Assembly (NCBI RefSeq): GCF_013155125.1
Contig: NZ_CP053564.1
Span: 3,107,501 to 3,171,500, forward strand
DNA length: 64,000 nt
Direction: 5' to 3'
Source: Pseudonocardia broussonetiae
GTDB taxonomy: Bacteria; Actinomycetota; Actinomycetes; Mycobacteriales; Pseudonocardiaceae
Positions 1 to 7,399 of the stretch are shown here, piece after piece (the stretch's first letter is position 1; each line of letters starts with the position of its first letter). Below the pieces are notes generated by a model. That model was not told where the DNA came from, ran no database searches, and saw nothing but the letters and a program-made list of their open reading frames with translations. Position numbers and translations under genes: made by a program.

Positions 1-999
1 GTGCATCCGGGCGACGACGCCCTCCTCGCGGTAGGTGCGCATCACCGCGATCGCCGCGGCCAGCGCGTGCGTCTCGGCACCGTGGGTGGTGGACAGCAGG
101 AACACCCGCTCGCGTTCGTCGCGCAGGCCGCCCAGCTCCATGAGCTCGCGCCGACCGGCCAGCGCGGAGACGGCGAACCCGTTGCCCAGCGCCTTGCCGA
201 ACGTCGACAGGTCCGGGGTGACGCCGTAGACCCCCTGCGCCCCGGCCTCCGACCAGCGGAAGCCGGTGATCATCTCGTCGAGCACGAGGACGCAGCCGTG
301 CCGGTCGGCCAGCGCGCGCAGGCCCTGCAGGTAGCCCGGCGGCGGCTCGACGGCGGTGGCCGCCTCCAGGACCAGGCAGGCCACCCGGCCCGCGTGGAGC
401 TCCAGCACCTCCGCGACGGCGTCGAGGTCGCCGTAGGGGAACGTGACGGTCAGGTCGGTGGTGACCGCGGGGATCCCCGCCGACATCGCCGTCGTGCCGA
501 TGAACCAGTCGTCGGTGGAGAAGAAGGGCTGGTCGCGGCAGATCGCGACGAGCGGTCGCCCGGTCGCGGCGCGGGCCAGCCGGACCGCCGCCGTGGTCGC
601 GTCCGACCCGTTCTTCGCGAACTTGACCATCTCCGCGGTCGGCACCGTCTCCAGGAACTCCTGGGCGGCCTCGGCCTCGATGGCGCTGGGCCGCACGAAG
701 TTGGTGCCCCGGCCGACCTCGCGGCGCACCGCCTCGACGACCCGCGGGTGGGCGTGGCCCAGCCCGACCGACCGCAGGCCCGACCCGTACTCGATGTAGG
801 CGTTGCCGTCGACGTCCCACACGTGCGCGCCGCGGCCGTGGGAGATGACCGGGGCCATGTCCTCGGGGTACTGGTCGTCGCCCTTGGCGTAGGTGTGGGA
901 GCCGCCGGGCACCATCCGGTGCAGCCGGGCGGCGATCTCGGCGGAGCGCGGCACGGCGGAGCGGGCGACCGCCCCGTCGACGGGCGCGGTCGTGGTCAC
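1..999 (-). CDS. Class III PLP-dependent aminotransferase, glutamate-1-semialdehyde aminomutase-like (3' end outside window)
   Basis: A 333-codon fragment whose C-terminus lies beyond position 1. Translation from GTG at 999 gives a class III aminotransferase of the glutamate-1-semialdehyde 2,1-aminomutase type. Visible marks are MVPGGSHTYAKGDDQ near the start, VWDVDGNAYIEYGSG, the KNGSDATTAAVRLARA cofactor-binding stretch, VLVLDEMITGFRW (Asp that contacts the PLP ring nitrogen) and STFGKALGNGF with the Schiff-base Lys. The GTG overlaps the TGA of the upstream PAP2 gene (GTGA), so the two are translationally coupled and lie downstream of a sugar nucleotidyltransferase. Such enzymes occur in haem synthesis, but the neighbours point to amino-sugar or polysaccharide decoration. 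The exact substrate is not readable. Confidence 0.85.
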   Translation of the reverse strand, partial: MTTTAPVDGAVARSAVPRSAEIAARLHRMVPGGSHTYAKGDDQYPEDMAPVISHGRGAHVWDVDGNAYIEYGSGLRSVGLGHAHPRVVEAVRREVGRGTNFVRPSAIEAEAAQEFLETVPTAEMVKFAKNGSDATTAAVRLARAATGRPLVAICRDQPFFSTDDWFIGTTAMSAGIPAVTTDLTVTFPYGDLDAVAEVLELHAGRVACLVLEAATAVEPPPGYLQGLRALADRHGCVLVLDEMITGFRWSEAGAQGVYGVTPDLSTFGKALGNGFAVSALAGRRELMELGGLRDERERVFLLSTTHGAETHALAAAIAVMRTYREEGVVARMH

Positions 1000-1652
1000 G
1001 GCGGGTCCCCCCTCGGTGCGGCCGGCACGGCGGTGCGGGCCGGTACGGCGGCCACCAGGCGGACGGTGACGGTGACGGTGACGACGGCCAGGCACAGCCC
1101 GCCGAGGGTGTCGGTGGCGTAGTGGGCCGACAGCGCGACCTGCGCCACGGCCATGACGCCGGCCGCGACGACGGTGCCCGTGACGACCAGCGCCGCGGCC
1201 GCCAACCTCCCCGGCCGTACCAGGTCGACGAGGAGCAGCAGCAGGACCAGCGCGAGCACGGCGGCCGTGGCGGTGTGCCCGCTGGGGTAGGCCAGGTTCT
1301 CCGGGCCGTGGATCGTGCGGCCGATCAGCGGCTTCAGCGAGGCGACCGCCACCGCGGTCAGGGCCAGCGCGAGCGGCGCGACGGCGGCGAGGCGCGCGCG
1401 CCCGCACAGCAGGCAGGCGAGCGCGATCAGCACGGCCAGCCCGACCGCCACCACCGGTTCCCCGACGAGGTCGACGGCGAGGAGCAGGTCGTAGGAGGAC
1501 GCGGTCAGCCCGGCCGTCGCGGCCGCGGCCGCCCGGTCGACCGCCCACGGCGCGGTGCCGCCGAGCACGGCGAGCCCGAGCCCGAGCAGGACGAGCGCGC
1601 ACAGGGCCGCCGTCGCGTCGGCCGCCGACCGGCCGGTCCGGGCGGGCCGCAC
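996..1652 (-). CDS. PAP2-family membrane phosphatase
   Basis: A 218-residue polytopic protein with about five or six hydrophobic segments. The PAP2 phosphatase signatures are present: a degenerate first motif around KPLIGRTIHGPENLAYPSGH, which includes the PSGH core, and SAHYATDTLGG with the catalytic His and Asp of the third motif. Family members remove phosphate from lipid phosphates such as undecaprenyl pyrophosphate or phosphatidate at the membrane surface. It starts GTG one base after the nucleotidyltransferase stop and ends in a GTGA overlap with the aminotransferase, so it is the middle gene of a three-gene unit. In an exopolysaccharide locus, lipid-carrier recycling is plausible (inference). 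A second PAP2 gene lies at 41808-42458. Confidence 0.85.
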   Translation of the reverse strand: MRPARTGRSAADATAALCALVLLGLGLAVLGGTAPWAVDRAAAAATAGLTASSYDLLLAVDLVGEPVVAVGLAVLIALACLLCGRARLAAVAPLALALTAVAVASLKPLIGRTIHGPENLAYPSGHTATAAVLALVLLLLLVDLVRPGRLAAAALVVTGTVVAAGVMAVAQVALSAHYATDTLGGLCLAVVTVTVTVRLVAAVPARTAVPAAPRGDPP

Positions 1653-1653
1653 C

Positions 1654-2478
1654 TCAGCGCGGGACCGGGACGGCGAGGGCGACGGGCGGGAGCGCCTCCT
1701 CGGCGGCGTGGTGCTCCCACAGCATCCACGGCCGGTGGCCGGTCTGGTAGGCGATCTCCAGCGCGTTGCGCTCCTTCACCGTGTCGGCCGGCTGCCAGAA
1801 CCCGCGGTGCCGGTGGGCGAGCATCCGGCCCTCCCGGGCGAGCGCGGCACAGGCGTCGGCGACGAGGTCCCCGCCCGGCGGCAGGTAGTCGAAGACCTCC
1901 GGCCGCAGCACGAAGTAGCCGCCGTTCTCCCAGAGCGGGAGCTGCTGCAGCGTGCTGATCGCCGAGATGCGGTCGTCGTCGCCCAGGTCGACGCAGTGGA
2001 AGGCCGACTGCGGCGGCACCGCGAGCAGCGCGCCCACGGCCTCGCTCGCCTTGAACCGGTCGATCATGTCGGCCAGCGGCAGGTCGGTGAGCACGTCGGC
2101 GTAGTTGGCCAGGAACATCTCCTCGCCCTCGACGTGCTCGCGGACCCGCCGCAGGCGCTCGCCGATGGCGGAGTCGAGTCCCGTGTGGACGAAGGTGATC
2201 GTCCAGTCCTGGATGTCGGAGCCCAGCATCTCGATGCGGCCGCCGCGCAGGCGGAAGTCGTTGGACGCGGTCTCGGAGTAGTGCAGGAAGTAGTCCTTGA
2301 CGTGCTCGGCGCCGTACCCGAGGCACAGCACGAAGTCGGTGTGGCCGAAGTGGGCGTAGTAGCGCATGACGTGCCAGATCAGGGGGCGCGGCCCGACCGT
2401 GTGCATCGGCTTCGGCAGGTCCGACGTCCCGTCGCGCATCCGCATCCCGTAACCGCCGCAGAAGAGGACGACCTTCAT
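1654..2478 (-). CDS. Sugar-1-phosphate nucleotidyltransferase, RfbF-like (glucose-1-phosphate cytidylyltransferase family)
   Basis: A 274-residue nucleotidyltransferase. The N-terminal signature MKVVLFCGGYGMRMRDGTSD followed by LPKPMHTVGPRPLIWHVM matches the RfbF/DdhA type, where the GGxGxR loop binds the nucleotide and the PKP Lys the phosphate. MFLANYADVLTDLPL carries the metal-binding Asp, and VKERNALEIAYQTGHRPW is typical of the C-terminus. RfbF makes CDP-glucose, the entry to CDP-deoxy and branched sugars. A GAGG ribosome site sits 8 bases before ATG at 2478; an in-frame GTG three codons upstream overlaps that site and is less likely. It is divergent from the C-methyltransferase at 2649, which could act on the same nucleotide sugar. 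Specificity for CTP is inferred. Confidence 0.8.
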   Translation of the reverse strand: MKVVLFCGGYGMRMRDGTSDLPKPMHTVGPRPLIWHVMRYYAHFGHTDFVLCLGYGAEHVKDYFLHYSETASNDFRLRGGRIEMLGSDIQDWTITFVHTGLDSAIGERLRRVREHVEGEEMFLANYADVLTDLPLADMIDRFKASEAVGALLAVPPQSAFHCVDLGDDDRISAISTLQQLPLWENGGYFVLRPEVFDYLPPGGDLVADACAALAREGRMLAHRHRGFWQPADTVKERNALEIAYQTGHRPWMLWEHHAAEEALPPVALAVPVPR

Positions 2479-2648
2479 CGTGCACACCTCGTCTCGTCCG
2501 GATCGGGTGTTCCGCGACAGGACTCGCGGGCGCGGTCCGGGGCGTTACCCGACGGCAGGGAGGTAACGCAACGTGCACGGCGCCCGAGTCTGTCGGCACC
2601 TGTTCCCCGCGCACGCTCCTGGCGTGCAGCGACACACCTGGAGGAGCC

Positions 2649-3932
2649 GTGACCGCGATTCTCAGCGAGATCGGTCCGAACCTCTCGTCGGTGGTCCCCG
2701 CCACCCCGTCGTGCCGGCTGTGCGGTTCCCCCGACCTGCGCAGCTTCCTCGACCTCGGAGCGACGCCCCCGTGCGAGCTGTTCCTGACGGCCGAGGCGGC
2801 GGGCGCCGCGGAGGTGACCTACCCGCTGCACGTGCTCGTGTGCGCCGGCTGCCTGCTGGTGCAGCTGCCGCCGCTGATCACGCCCGAGGAGACCTTCACC
2901 GAGTACGCCTACTTCTCCTCGTTCTCGACGTCGTGGGTGCGCCACGCCGCGGCCTTCGTCGACGGTGCGGTGGAGCGGCTCGGGCTCGGTCCCGACTCCT
3001 TCGTCGTGGAGGTCGCCAGCAACGACGGCTACCTGCTGCAGCACCTGGCGCCGCACGGGGTGCGCTGCCTGGGGATCGAGCCGTCGGCCAACGTCGGCGA
3101 CGCCGCCCGCGAGCGGGGGGTCCCCACGGTCACCTGCTTCCTCACCCCCGAGACCGGGCCGCGCGTGCGCGCGCAGCACGGGCCGGCCGACCTCGTCGTC
3201 GCCAACAACGTCTACGCCCACATCCCCGACGTCCTGGGCTTCACGCGCGGGCTGCGCTCGCTGGTGGCCGACGACGGCTGGGTGTCGATCGAGGTGCAGC
3301 ACCTGCTGACGCTCGTGCAGCGCACCCAGTTCGACACCGTCTACCACGAGCACTTCCAGTACTACACGCTGCTCACCGGGCAGCGGGCGCTCGCCGAGGG
3401 CGGGCTCGCGCTCGTCGACGTCGAGCTGCTCGACACCCACGGCGGCTCCATCCGCATGTGGGCCCGCCCCGCCGCCGCGGTCGGGCCGGACGACGTGTCG
3501 GACCGCGTGCGCGACGTGCTGGCCGCGGAGGCCGCGGCCGGGCTGCACACCGTCGAGGGGTACGACGGCTTCGCCACCGCGGTGTCCCGCGTGCGCGACG
3601 ACCTCGTCGAGTTCCTCATCGAGGCGCGCCGCGACGGGCGCACCGTCGTCGGCTACGGCGCGCCCGGCAAGGGCAACACGCTGCTCAACTTCTGCGGCAT
3701 CCGCCCCGACCTGCTGCCCTACACGGTCGACCGCAACCCCTACAAGCACGGACGGCTCACGCCCGGCACGCGGATCCCGGTGTGCCCCGTCGAGCGGATC
3801 GCCCACGACCGCCCCGACTACGTCCTCGTGCTGCCCTGGAACCTGCGCGACGAGCTCGTCGAGCAGCTGTCCTACGTGCGGGAGTGGGGCGGGAGGCTGG
3901 TGTTCCCGATCCCGCGGTTGGAGATCGTCTGA
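2649..3932 (+). CDS. Sugar C-methyltransferase, NovU/TylCIII-like, SAM-dependent
   Basis: A 427-residue three-domain methyltransferase. The N-terminal zinc-binding motif is seen as CRLCG near residue 21 and CAGC near residue 60. The central SAM-binding Rossmann domain has VVEVASNDGYLLQHL and GIEPSANVGDAA. The C-terminal nucleotide-sugar domain has VGYGAPGKGNTLLNFCGI and YTVDRNPYKHGR. NovU, TylCIII and EvaC use this architecture to C-methylate deoxysugars at C-3 or C-5. GTG at 2649 follows GGAGG at 2640-2644. The 3' end overlaps the lasso cyclase gene tail-to-tail by 61 bp. It may act on the exopolysaccharide sugar or be unrelated to the lasso genes; the sequence does not decide. Confidence 0.88.
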   Translation: MTAILSEIGPNLSSVVPATPSCRLCGSPDLRSFLDLGATPPCELFLTAEAAGAAEVTYPLHVLVCAGCLLVQLPPLITPEETFTEYAYFSSFSTSWVRHAAAFVDGAVERLGLGPDSFVVEVASNDGYLLQHLAPHGVRCLGIEPSANVGDAARERGVPTVTCFLTPETGPRVRAQHGPADLVVANNVYAHIPDVLGFTRGLRSLVADDGWVSIEVQHLLTLVQRTQFDTVYHEHFQYYTLLTGQRALAEGGLALVDVELLDTHGGSIRMWARPAAAVGPDDVSDRVRDVLAAEAAAGLHTVEGYDGFATAVSRVRDDLVEFLIEARRDGRTVVGYGAPGKGNTLLNFCGIRPDLLPYTVDRNPYKHGRLTPGTRIPVCPVERIAHDRPDYVLVLPWNLRDELVEQLSYVREWGGRLVFPIPRLEIV

Positions 3933-5068
3933 CCGGTCGTCCCACCCTCCGCCAGCCACGCCTGGTGCAGCAGGGCCATCGAGGGGGCGTGCGGCAGCGG
4001 GGAGAGCCAGTGCTCCCGCAGCACCGCGGCGTCGACGAGGTCGTGGTCGACGCCGTCGCCGGTCCAGCCGCGCGCGAAGTCGCGGGTGTGCGCGGCGAAC
4101 ACCGCGCCGTTGAAGGTCGCCTTCGTGGCGCGCTCGAGCACGGCGCGGGGCAGCAGGTCGTCGAAGAGGTGGCGCATCGCCGTCGTGCGCCCGGTCCAGC
4201 CCCAGAAGCCGGCCTCGGCCGCCGTCGCGGCGACGAAACCGGGGTCGACGAACGGCTGGACGTAGCGCACGCCGATCTCCTCGCCCAGCGCCCGCAGCGT
4301 GGCGTACCCGATCCGGGAACCGCGGTGCGAGGCGAGCTGCCAGGTCTGGCGGCCCGCGTGCAGCTCCTCGGCGGCGACGTCGTCGAGGTGGCGGCGCAGC
4401 ACCTCGCGCCACGCGTCCGCGCGCAGCCACGGGGGCCGGTAGCTCTCCCGCCGGGCGGTCCGGCGGCGGAACGCGGCGGGCGCGAGCGCCTGCGCCGCCA
4501 GCGGGACCAGCCTGCGGTCGGCCCGGGTGCGCGTGTGCAGCAGCTTGGTCAGCGCGGTGATCCGCTTGACGCCGAACACCTCGTCGCCGCCCTCCCCGGT
4601 CAGCAGCGAGCCGCCGCGGGCGCGGTCCATCATCCGCCAGGTCGGGGCGACGTTCGGCGGCCAGATCACGCCGTGGCGGCGCAGGAGCGGTGCCGCCACG
4701 GGCCCGACGGCGTCGTGCTCGTCGTGCACGACCAGCACGACCCGCTCGGTGACGCCGAGGTGGTCGAGCACCCGGCGCTGCCAGTCCGACTCCTGGGCGC
4801 CGGGGGCGTCGGGATAGGTGAGCGTGATCGCGACGGGCGGGGGCAGGCCCTCGCGGTGGGCGGCCGCGACGGCGGCGGCGAGCAGCGCGGAGGAGTCGCG
4901 CCCCCCGGAGAAGGCGACGAGGCACGGCGGCCGGGCGAGCAGCGGCACGAGCAGGGCGTCGAGCAGCCGGCGCGGTGCCGGGCCGGGTGGCGCGGGCAGC
5001 GGGGGGCAGGGGCTGTCGGCGAGCCAGCCGCTCGCGATCTCCAGCGGCTCCATCCGGTGGAGAGCCAC
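3872..5068 (-). CDS. Short asparagine synthetase-like ATP-dependent amide synthetase, predicted lasso macrocyclase (C protein)
   Basis: A 398-residue protein made almost entirely of the asparagine-synthetase synthase domain. The PP-loop LVAFSGGRDSSALL (near residue 50) binds ATP, and LLTGEGGDEVFGVKR and a downstream TKATFNGAVF complete the active-site region. Lasso C proteins use this domain to adenylate the ring Asp/Glu side chain before macrolactam closure. Standard lasso cyclases are about 600 residues, with a degenerate glutaminase domain first. Here that domain is absent, and a strong AGGAG site 5 bases before GTG at 5068 argues that the short start is real. It lies 62 bp after the precursor gene, with a strong hairpin between. 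The role rests mainly on gene context. Confidence 0.8.
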   Translation of the reverse strand: MALHRMEPLEIASGWLADSPCPPLPAPPGPAPRRLLDALLVPLLARPPCLVAFSGGRDSSALLAAAVAAAHREGLPPPVAITLTYPDAPGAQESDWQRRVLDHLGVTERVVLVVHDEHDAVGPVAAPLLRRHGVIWPPNVAPTWRMMDRARGGSLLTGEGGDEVFGVKRITALTKLLHTRTRADRRLVPLAAQALAPAAFRRRTARRESYRPPWLRADAWREVLRRHLDDVAAEELHAGRQTWQLASHRGSRIGYATLRALGEEIGVRYVQPFVDPGFVAATAAEAGFWGWTGRTTAMRHLFDDLLPRAVLERATKATFNGAVFAAHTRDFARGWTGDGVDHDLVDAAVLREHWLSPLPHAPSMALLHQAWLAEGGTTGQTISNRGIGNTSLPPHSRT

Positions 5069-5090
5069 GGTCGCTCCTCTCGGCGCGGGA

Positions 5091-5121
5091 GCGGGGCCGG
5101 TGGACGGGCCACCGGCCCCGC
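5091..5121. terminator. Hairpin between lasso precursor and cyclase genes (attenuator-like)
   Basis: A perfect 13-bp inverted repeat (left arm 5091-5103, right arm 5109-5121) with a 5-base loop lies in the 62-bp gap between the precursor stop (5131) and the cyclase start (5068). There is no clear U-tract. In several characterised lasso clusters a partial terminator after the precursor gene raises precursor mRNA over enzyme mRNA, and this one is placed for that job. The function is inferred. Confidence 0.6.
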
Positions 5122-5130
5122 GACGGGCGG

Positions 5131-5271
5131 TCAGGAGTGCACCGGACTACCGCCGAACGGCACGTTGACCCCGAAGATCGAGTCCTGCTGTGCCGTGAAC
5201 CGGAACCCCTGGGTCTCCTCGATGACGGAGCCCAGCAGCTCGATCTCCGGGGGTTCGTAGGGCTGGCGCAT
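5131..5271 (-). CDS. Lasso peptide precursor (46 aa)
   Basis: A short gene with an excellent ribosome site (GAGAGGAGG, 5 bases before ATG at 5271). The peptide has leader MRQPYEPPEIELLGSVIEETQ (residues 1-21), which fits the lasso leader pattern YxxPxI/LxxxGxxxxxTxG with Y5, P8, I10, G14 and T20 at the penultimate leader position. The predicted core begins at Gly22. Its first nine residues, GFRFTAQQD, allow a 9-membered Gly1-Asp9 macrolactam; the tail is SIFGVNVPFGGSPVHS and contains bulky Phe plugs. It ends in Ser, the residue phosphorylated in paeninodin-type lasso peptides, and an HPr-kinase homologue is encoded next door. It lies between the kinase and cyclase genes on the same strand. 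The product structure is a prediction. Confidence 0.88.
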   Translation of the reverse strand: MRQPYEPPEIELLGSVIEETQGFRFTAQQDSIFGVNVPFGGSPVHS

Positions 5272-5367
5272 GTACACCTCCTCTCGCGCGTCGACGGGAC
5301 GGGACGGGGGCGCGGACGACGCCGGGACGCCCTCGTGGAGTGGGACTCGGACCCGCGGGCGGGCCCG

Positions 5368-6354
5368 TTACGCCCCCCGTGTCCGGTCCCGGCGCGACCG
5401 GGCCGGACCGGTGACCGCCTCGACCAGCTCGGCCAGCACCCCGGGCGGGAACGGCGGACCCCACGGGATCGAGGCCTGCACGACCGGCACGACCTGGACC
5501 AGGTCGGCCAGCGCCTGGAACTGCGCGGCCGCGGCTGCCGGCTCCCGCCAGCCCACGACCCGCGGGAACTGCACGAGTCGCACGAGGGCCTGGGCGGGCG
5601 ACAGCGGGCGCACCGCGACCTCCGACGCCGTCCGGTTCGGGGCCGGCAGCACGCACGCCGCCAGGGGCAGCGGGGCGCCCGCGCGGACGGGCAGCGCCAG
5701 CGCCAGCCGTCCGTCGGCGGTGGCGCGGACGGCGCCGGGCGGGGCGTCGTCGGCGAGGGCCTGCGCGGCCGGCCGCAGACGCGCCTCGGTGCTGCCCGGA
5801 TGCACGCGGGGTACGTCGCCGGGCTCGACGCGCAGCACGTCGTCGGAGACCAGGGCGTGGCCGGCGCCGGCCAGGGCCGCCGCGAGCGTCGACTTGCCGG
5901 TCCCGGACGCCCCGACGAACGCCAGCGCCCGGCCGTCGACGTCCACGGCGCTCGCGTGCAGCACCAGCGCGTGCCGCAGGGTCAGGTGCACGGCGAGCAG
6001 CGCGCCCGCGGCCAGCACCGGGACCAGCCCGGCGTCGGCCGCCGGGTCGAGGTGGACGGTGACCTGGCGCAGCGCGGCGTCACCGACGAAGTCGCACAGG
6101 CCCGGGTAGCGCAGCACGACGGCGTCCGCGGTGCGGGTGAAGCAGTAGTACCGCCCGCCGCCGGGGCGGTCGAGCGCGGCGAGCAGCGTCCCCGGCGGGT
6201 CGGCGCAGGGGACCGGGCGACGCAGCCCGGCCCGCAGGACGAGGTCGGGCCGGCCGCCGCTGCGGCCCGCGCGGGTGACCGCGTCGGCCGGCAGCGCCAG
6301 CGCGACGGTGCTGCGGACGCGCAGTCCGTGCGCGCGGTAGCGGTGGAGGGTCAC
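5368..6354 (-). CDS. HPr kinase-like protein, predicted lasso peptide kinase
   Basis: A 328-residue protein ending in an HPr-kinase/phosphorylase-type P-loop domain. HASAVDVDGRALAFVGASG carries the start of the Walker A GASGTGKST (near residues 160-168), followed by HALVSDDVLRVE, matching the catalytic Asp region of the family. The N-terminal half is unlike the HPr-binding domain of true HprK. Homologues in lasso clusters (ThcoK, PadeK) phosphorylate the C-terminal Ser of the precursor; the precursor here ends in Ser. It starts GTG at 6354, overlapping the B2 stop as GTGA, and lies about 100 bp before the precursor gene. The family call is firm; the substrate is inferred from context. Confidence 0.83.
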   Translation of the reverse strand: MTLHRYRAHGLRVRSTVALALPADAVTRAGRSGGRPDLVLRAGLRRPVPCADPPGTLLAALDRPGGGRYYCFTRTADAVVLRYPGLCDFVGDAALRQVTVHLDPAADAGLVPVLAAGALLAVHLTLRHALVLHASAVDVDGRALAFVGASGTGKSTLAAALAGAGHALVSDDVLRVEPGDVPRVHPGSTEARLRPAAQALADDAPPGAVRATADGRLALALPVRAGAPLPLAACVLPAPNRTASEVAVRPLSPAQALVRLVQFPRVVGWREPAAAAAQFQALADLVQVVPVVQASIPWGPPFPPGVLAELVEAVTGPARSRRDRTRGA

Positions 6355-6803
6355 GGGCGGGCCGCGCCCAGTGCTGCGAAGGCCCCAGCGGCCGGATCGA
6401 GCGGACGGCCGTCGACCTCGAGCCAGGAGTGCGCCGAGAACCGGCCGTCGCCGGTGCGGCGGACGCCGATCCGCAGGACGGGCCCCAGGCCGCGCAGCCG
6501 GTGACCGGTGAGCAGGCAGCGGCGCAGGCAGGTGTCGCCCGCGGGCCAGTGCGCGACGACGAGCGCGCAGGCGCGCACGACGCGGCGGGTCCGGCGGGGG
6601 AGCACGGCGGTCGGTCCGGCGCGGGAGATCGGGTCCGTCGTCGCCCGTGCCGGCGCCGCAGGCGCGGTCAGGTCGTGGGCGACGCCGAGCCGGCGGCACG
6701 TCGTCGGCAGGTCGGTCGTGCGCAGCAGCACCTCGACCGCGACCATCGGCCCGAGCGCGCGCAGGACCTCGACGGCCCCGAGCGCCCACCTGCGCGCCGT
6801 CAT
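6351..6803 (-). CDS. Lasso peptide biosynthesis B2 protein (transglutaminase-like leader protease)
   Basis: A 150-residue protein matching the lasso B2 family, a cysteine protease with a transglutaminase-like fold that removes the leader peptide. The catalytic triad is visible: Cys in AGDTCLRRCLLTGHRLRG, His in RFSAHSWLEVDG and Asp in GRPLDPAAG. Size is normal for a stand-alone B2 protein, so it carries no fused RRE (B1) domain, and no B1 gene is seen nearby. It starts at ATG 6803 with GGGAG and GGAGG upstream and is the first gene of the minus-strand set B2, kinase, precursor, cyclase. Confidence 0.87.
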   Translation of the reverse strand: MTARRWALGAVEVLRALGPMVAVEVLLRTTDLPTTCRRLGVAHDLTAPAAPARATTDPISRAGPTAVLPRRTRRVVRACALVVAHWPAGDTCLRRCLLTGHRLRGLGPVLRIGVRRTGDGRFSAHSWLEVDGRPLDPAAGAFAALGAARP

Positions 6804-7075
6804 CGCTCCCGCACCTCCGCCGGCCGGGCGGGGCCGGATGCCCCCGCGGCCGATGGAGTCGTCGGACGGCGCAGCGGCGTTACGCCGTCCGCGACGAGCG
6901 GTTCAGCGCTCCGGTACGGGCCGTGCACTGCCGGTGACCGCCCGCACGTCCCGCGATCCCGTCCGGTCGGCGCGTCGATCGGGCCGGTCGGCGCGAGCGA
7001 GGCAACCTCCCCGCCTCCCGACGGCATGCTGACGCGCGGTCATGAACGTGGCCGTCGCAGGCGTCGGGAGCGGAC

Positions 7076-7399
7076 ATGGCGGTGCTCGGCTGGGTGATGG
7101 GCCTCGGAACCCTGTGGATCGCGTGCGCGTGGGTCGTCGCGGTCGTCCTCGGAGGGGTGATCCTGAGGTCCGGGACCGTGCGCACCGCACCGTCGGCCGC
7201 CCTGCGGGCCGGTGTCCCGTCCTCCGGTGCCCTGTCGTCCGGTGCCCTGTCCTCCGCCTTGGCGTCCGTGCCCGCCGCGGCGCGCACCGCCGGCACGCCC
7301 ACCGCAGCCGAGATCGTCCCGCAGCCCCGGACCGCCCTCCCGCGCCGCGACCCCCGCGCCGGGTGCGTCCGCACCGGCCGCCCCGCCGGGCGCGACTGA
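7076..7399 (+). CDS. Possible small single-span membrane protein
   Basis: A 107-residue open frame with a GGGAG-type ribosome site about 5 bases before ATG. Residues 4-30 form one hydrophobic segment (LGWVMGLGTLWIACAWVVAV and on), followed by a Ser/Ala/Pro/Arg-rich tail with a repeated SSGAL. No family was recognised. High-GC DNA readily gives false open frames, so existence as a gene is uncertain. The ribosome site plus the membrane segment are the only support. Confidence 0.35.
   Translation: MAVLGWVMGLGTLWIACAWVVAVVLGGVILRSGTVRTAPSAALRAGVPSSGALSSGALSSALASVPAAARTAGTPTAAEIVPQPRTALPRRDPRAGCVRTGRPAGRD

Noticed and set aside
1..1122. Long plus-strand open frame over the left edge
   Set aside because: It is the antisense of a clear class III aminotransferase and the PAP2 gene; its translation is an Arg/Gly/Asp-rich shadow without any family motif.
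3757..3945. Short minus-strand frame at the methyltransferase 3' end
   Set aside because: Arg/Ala-rich shadow within the overlap of two well-supported genes.
6800..7027. 75-codon minus-strand frame upstream of B2 as a missing RRE (B1) gene
   Set aside because: Its sequence is Pro/Arg/Gly-rich with no PqqD-like strand-helix pattern and no ribosome site.
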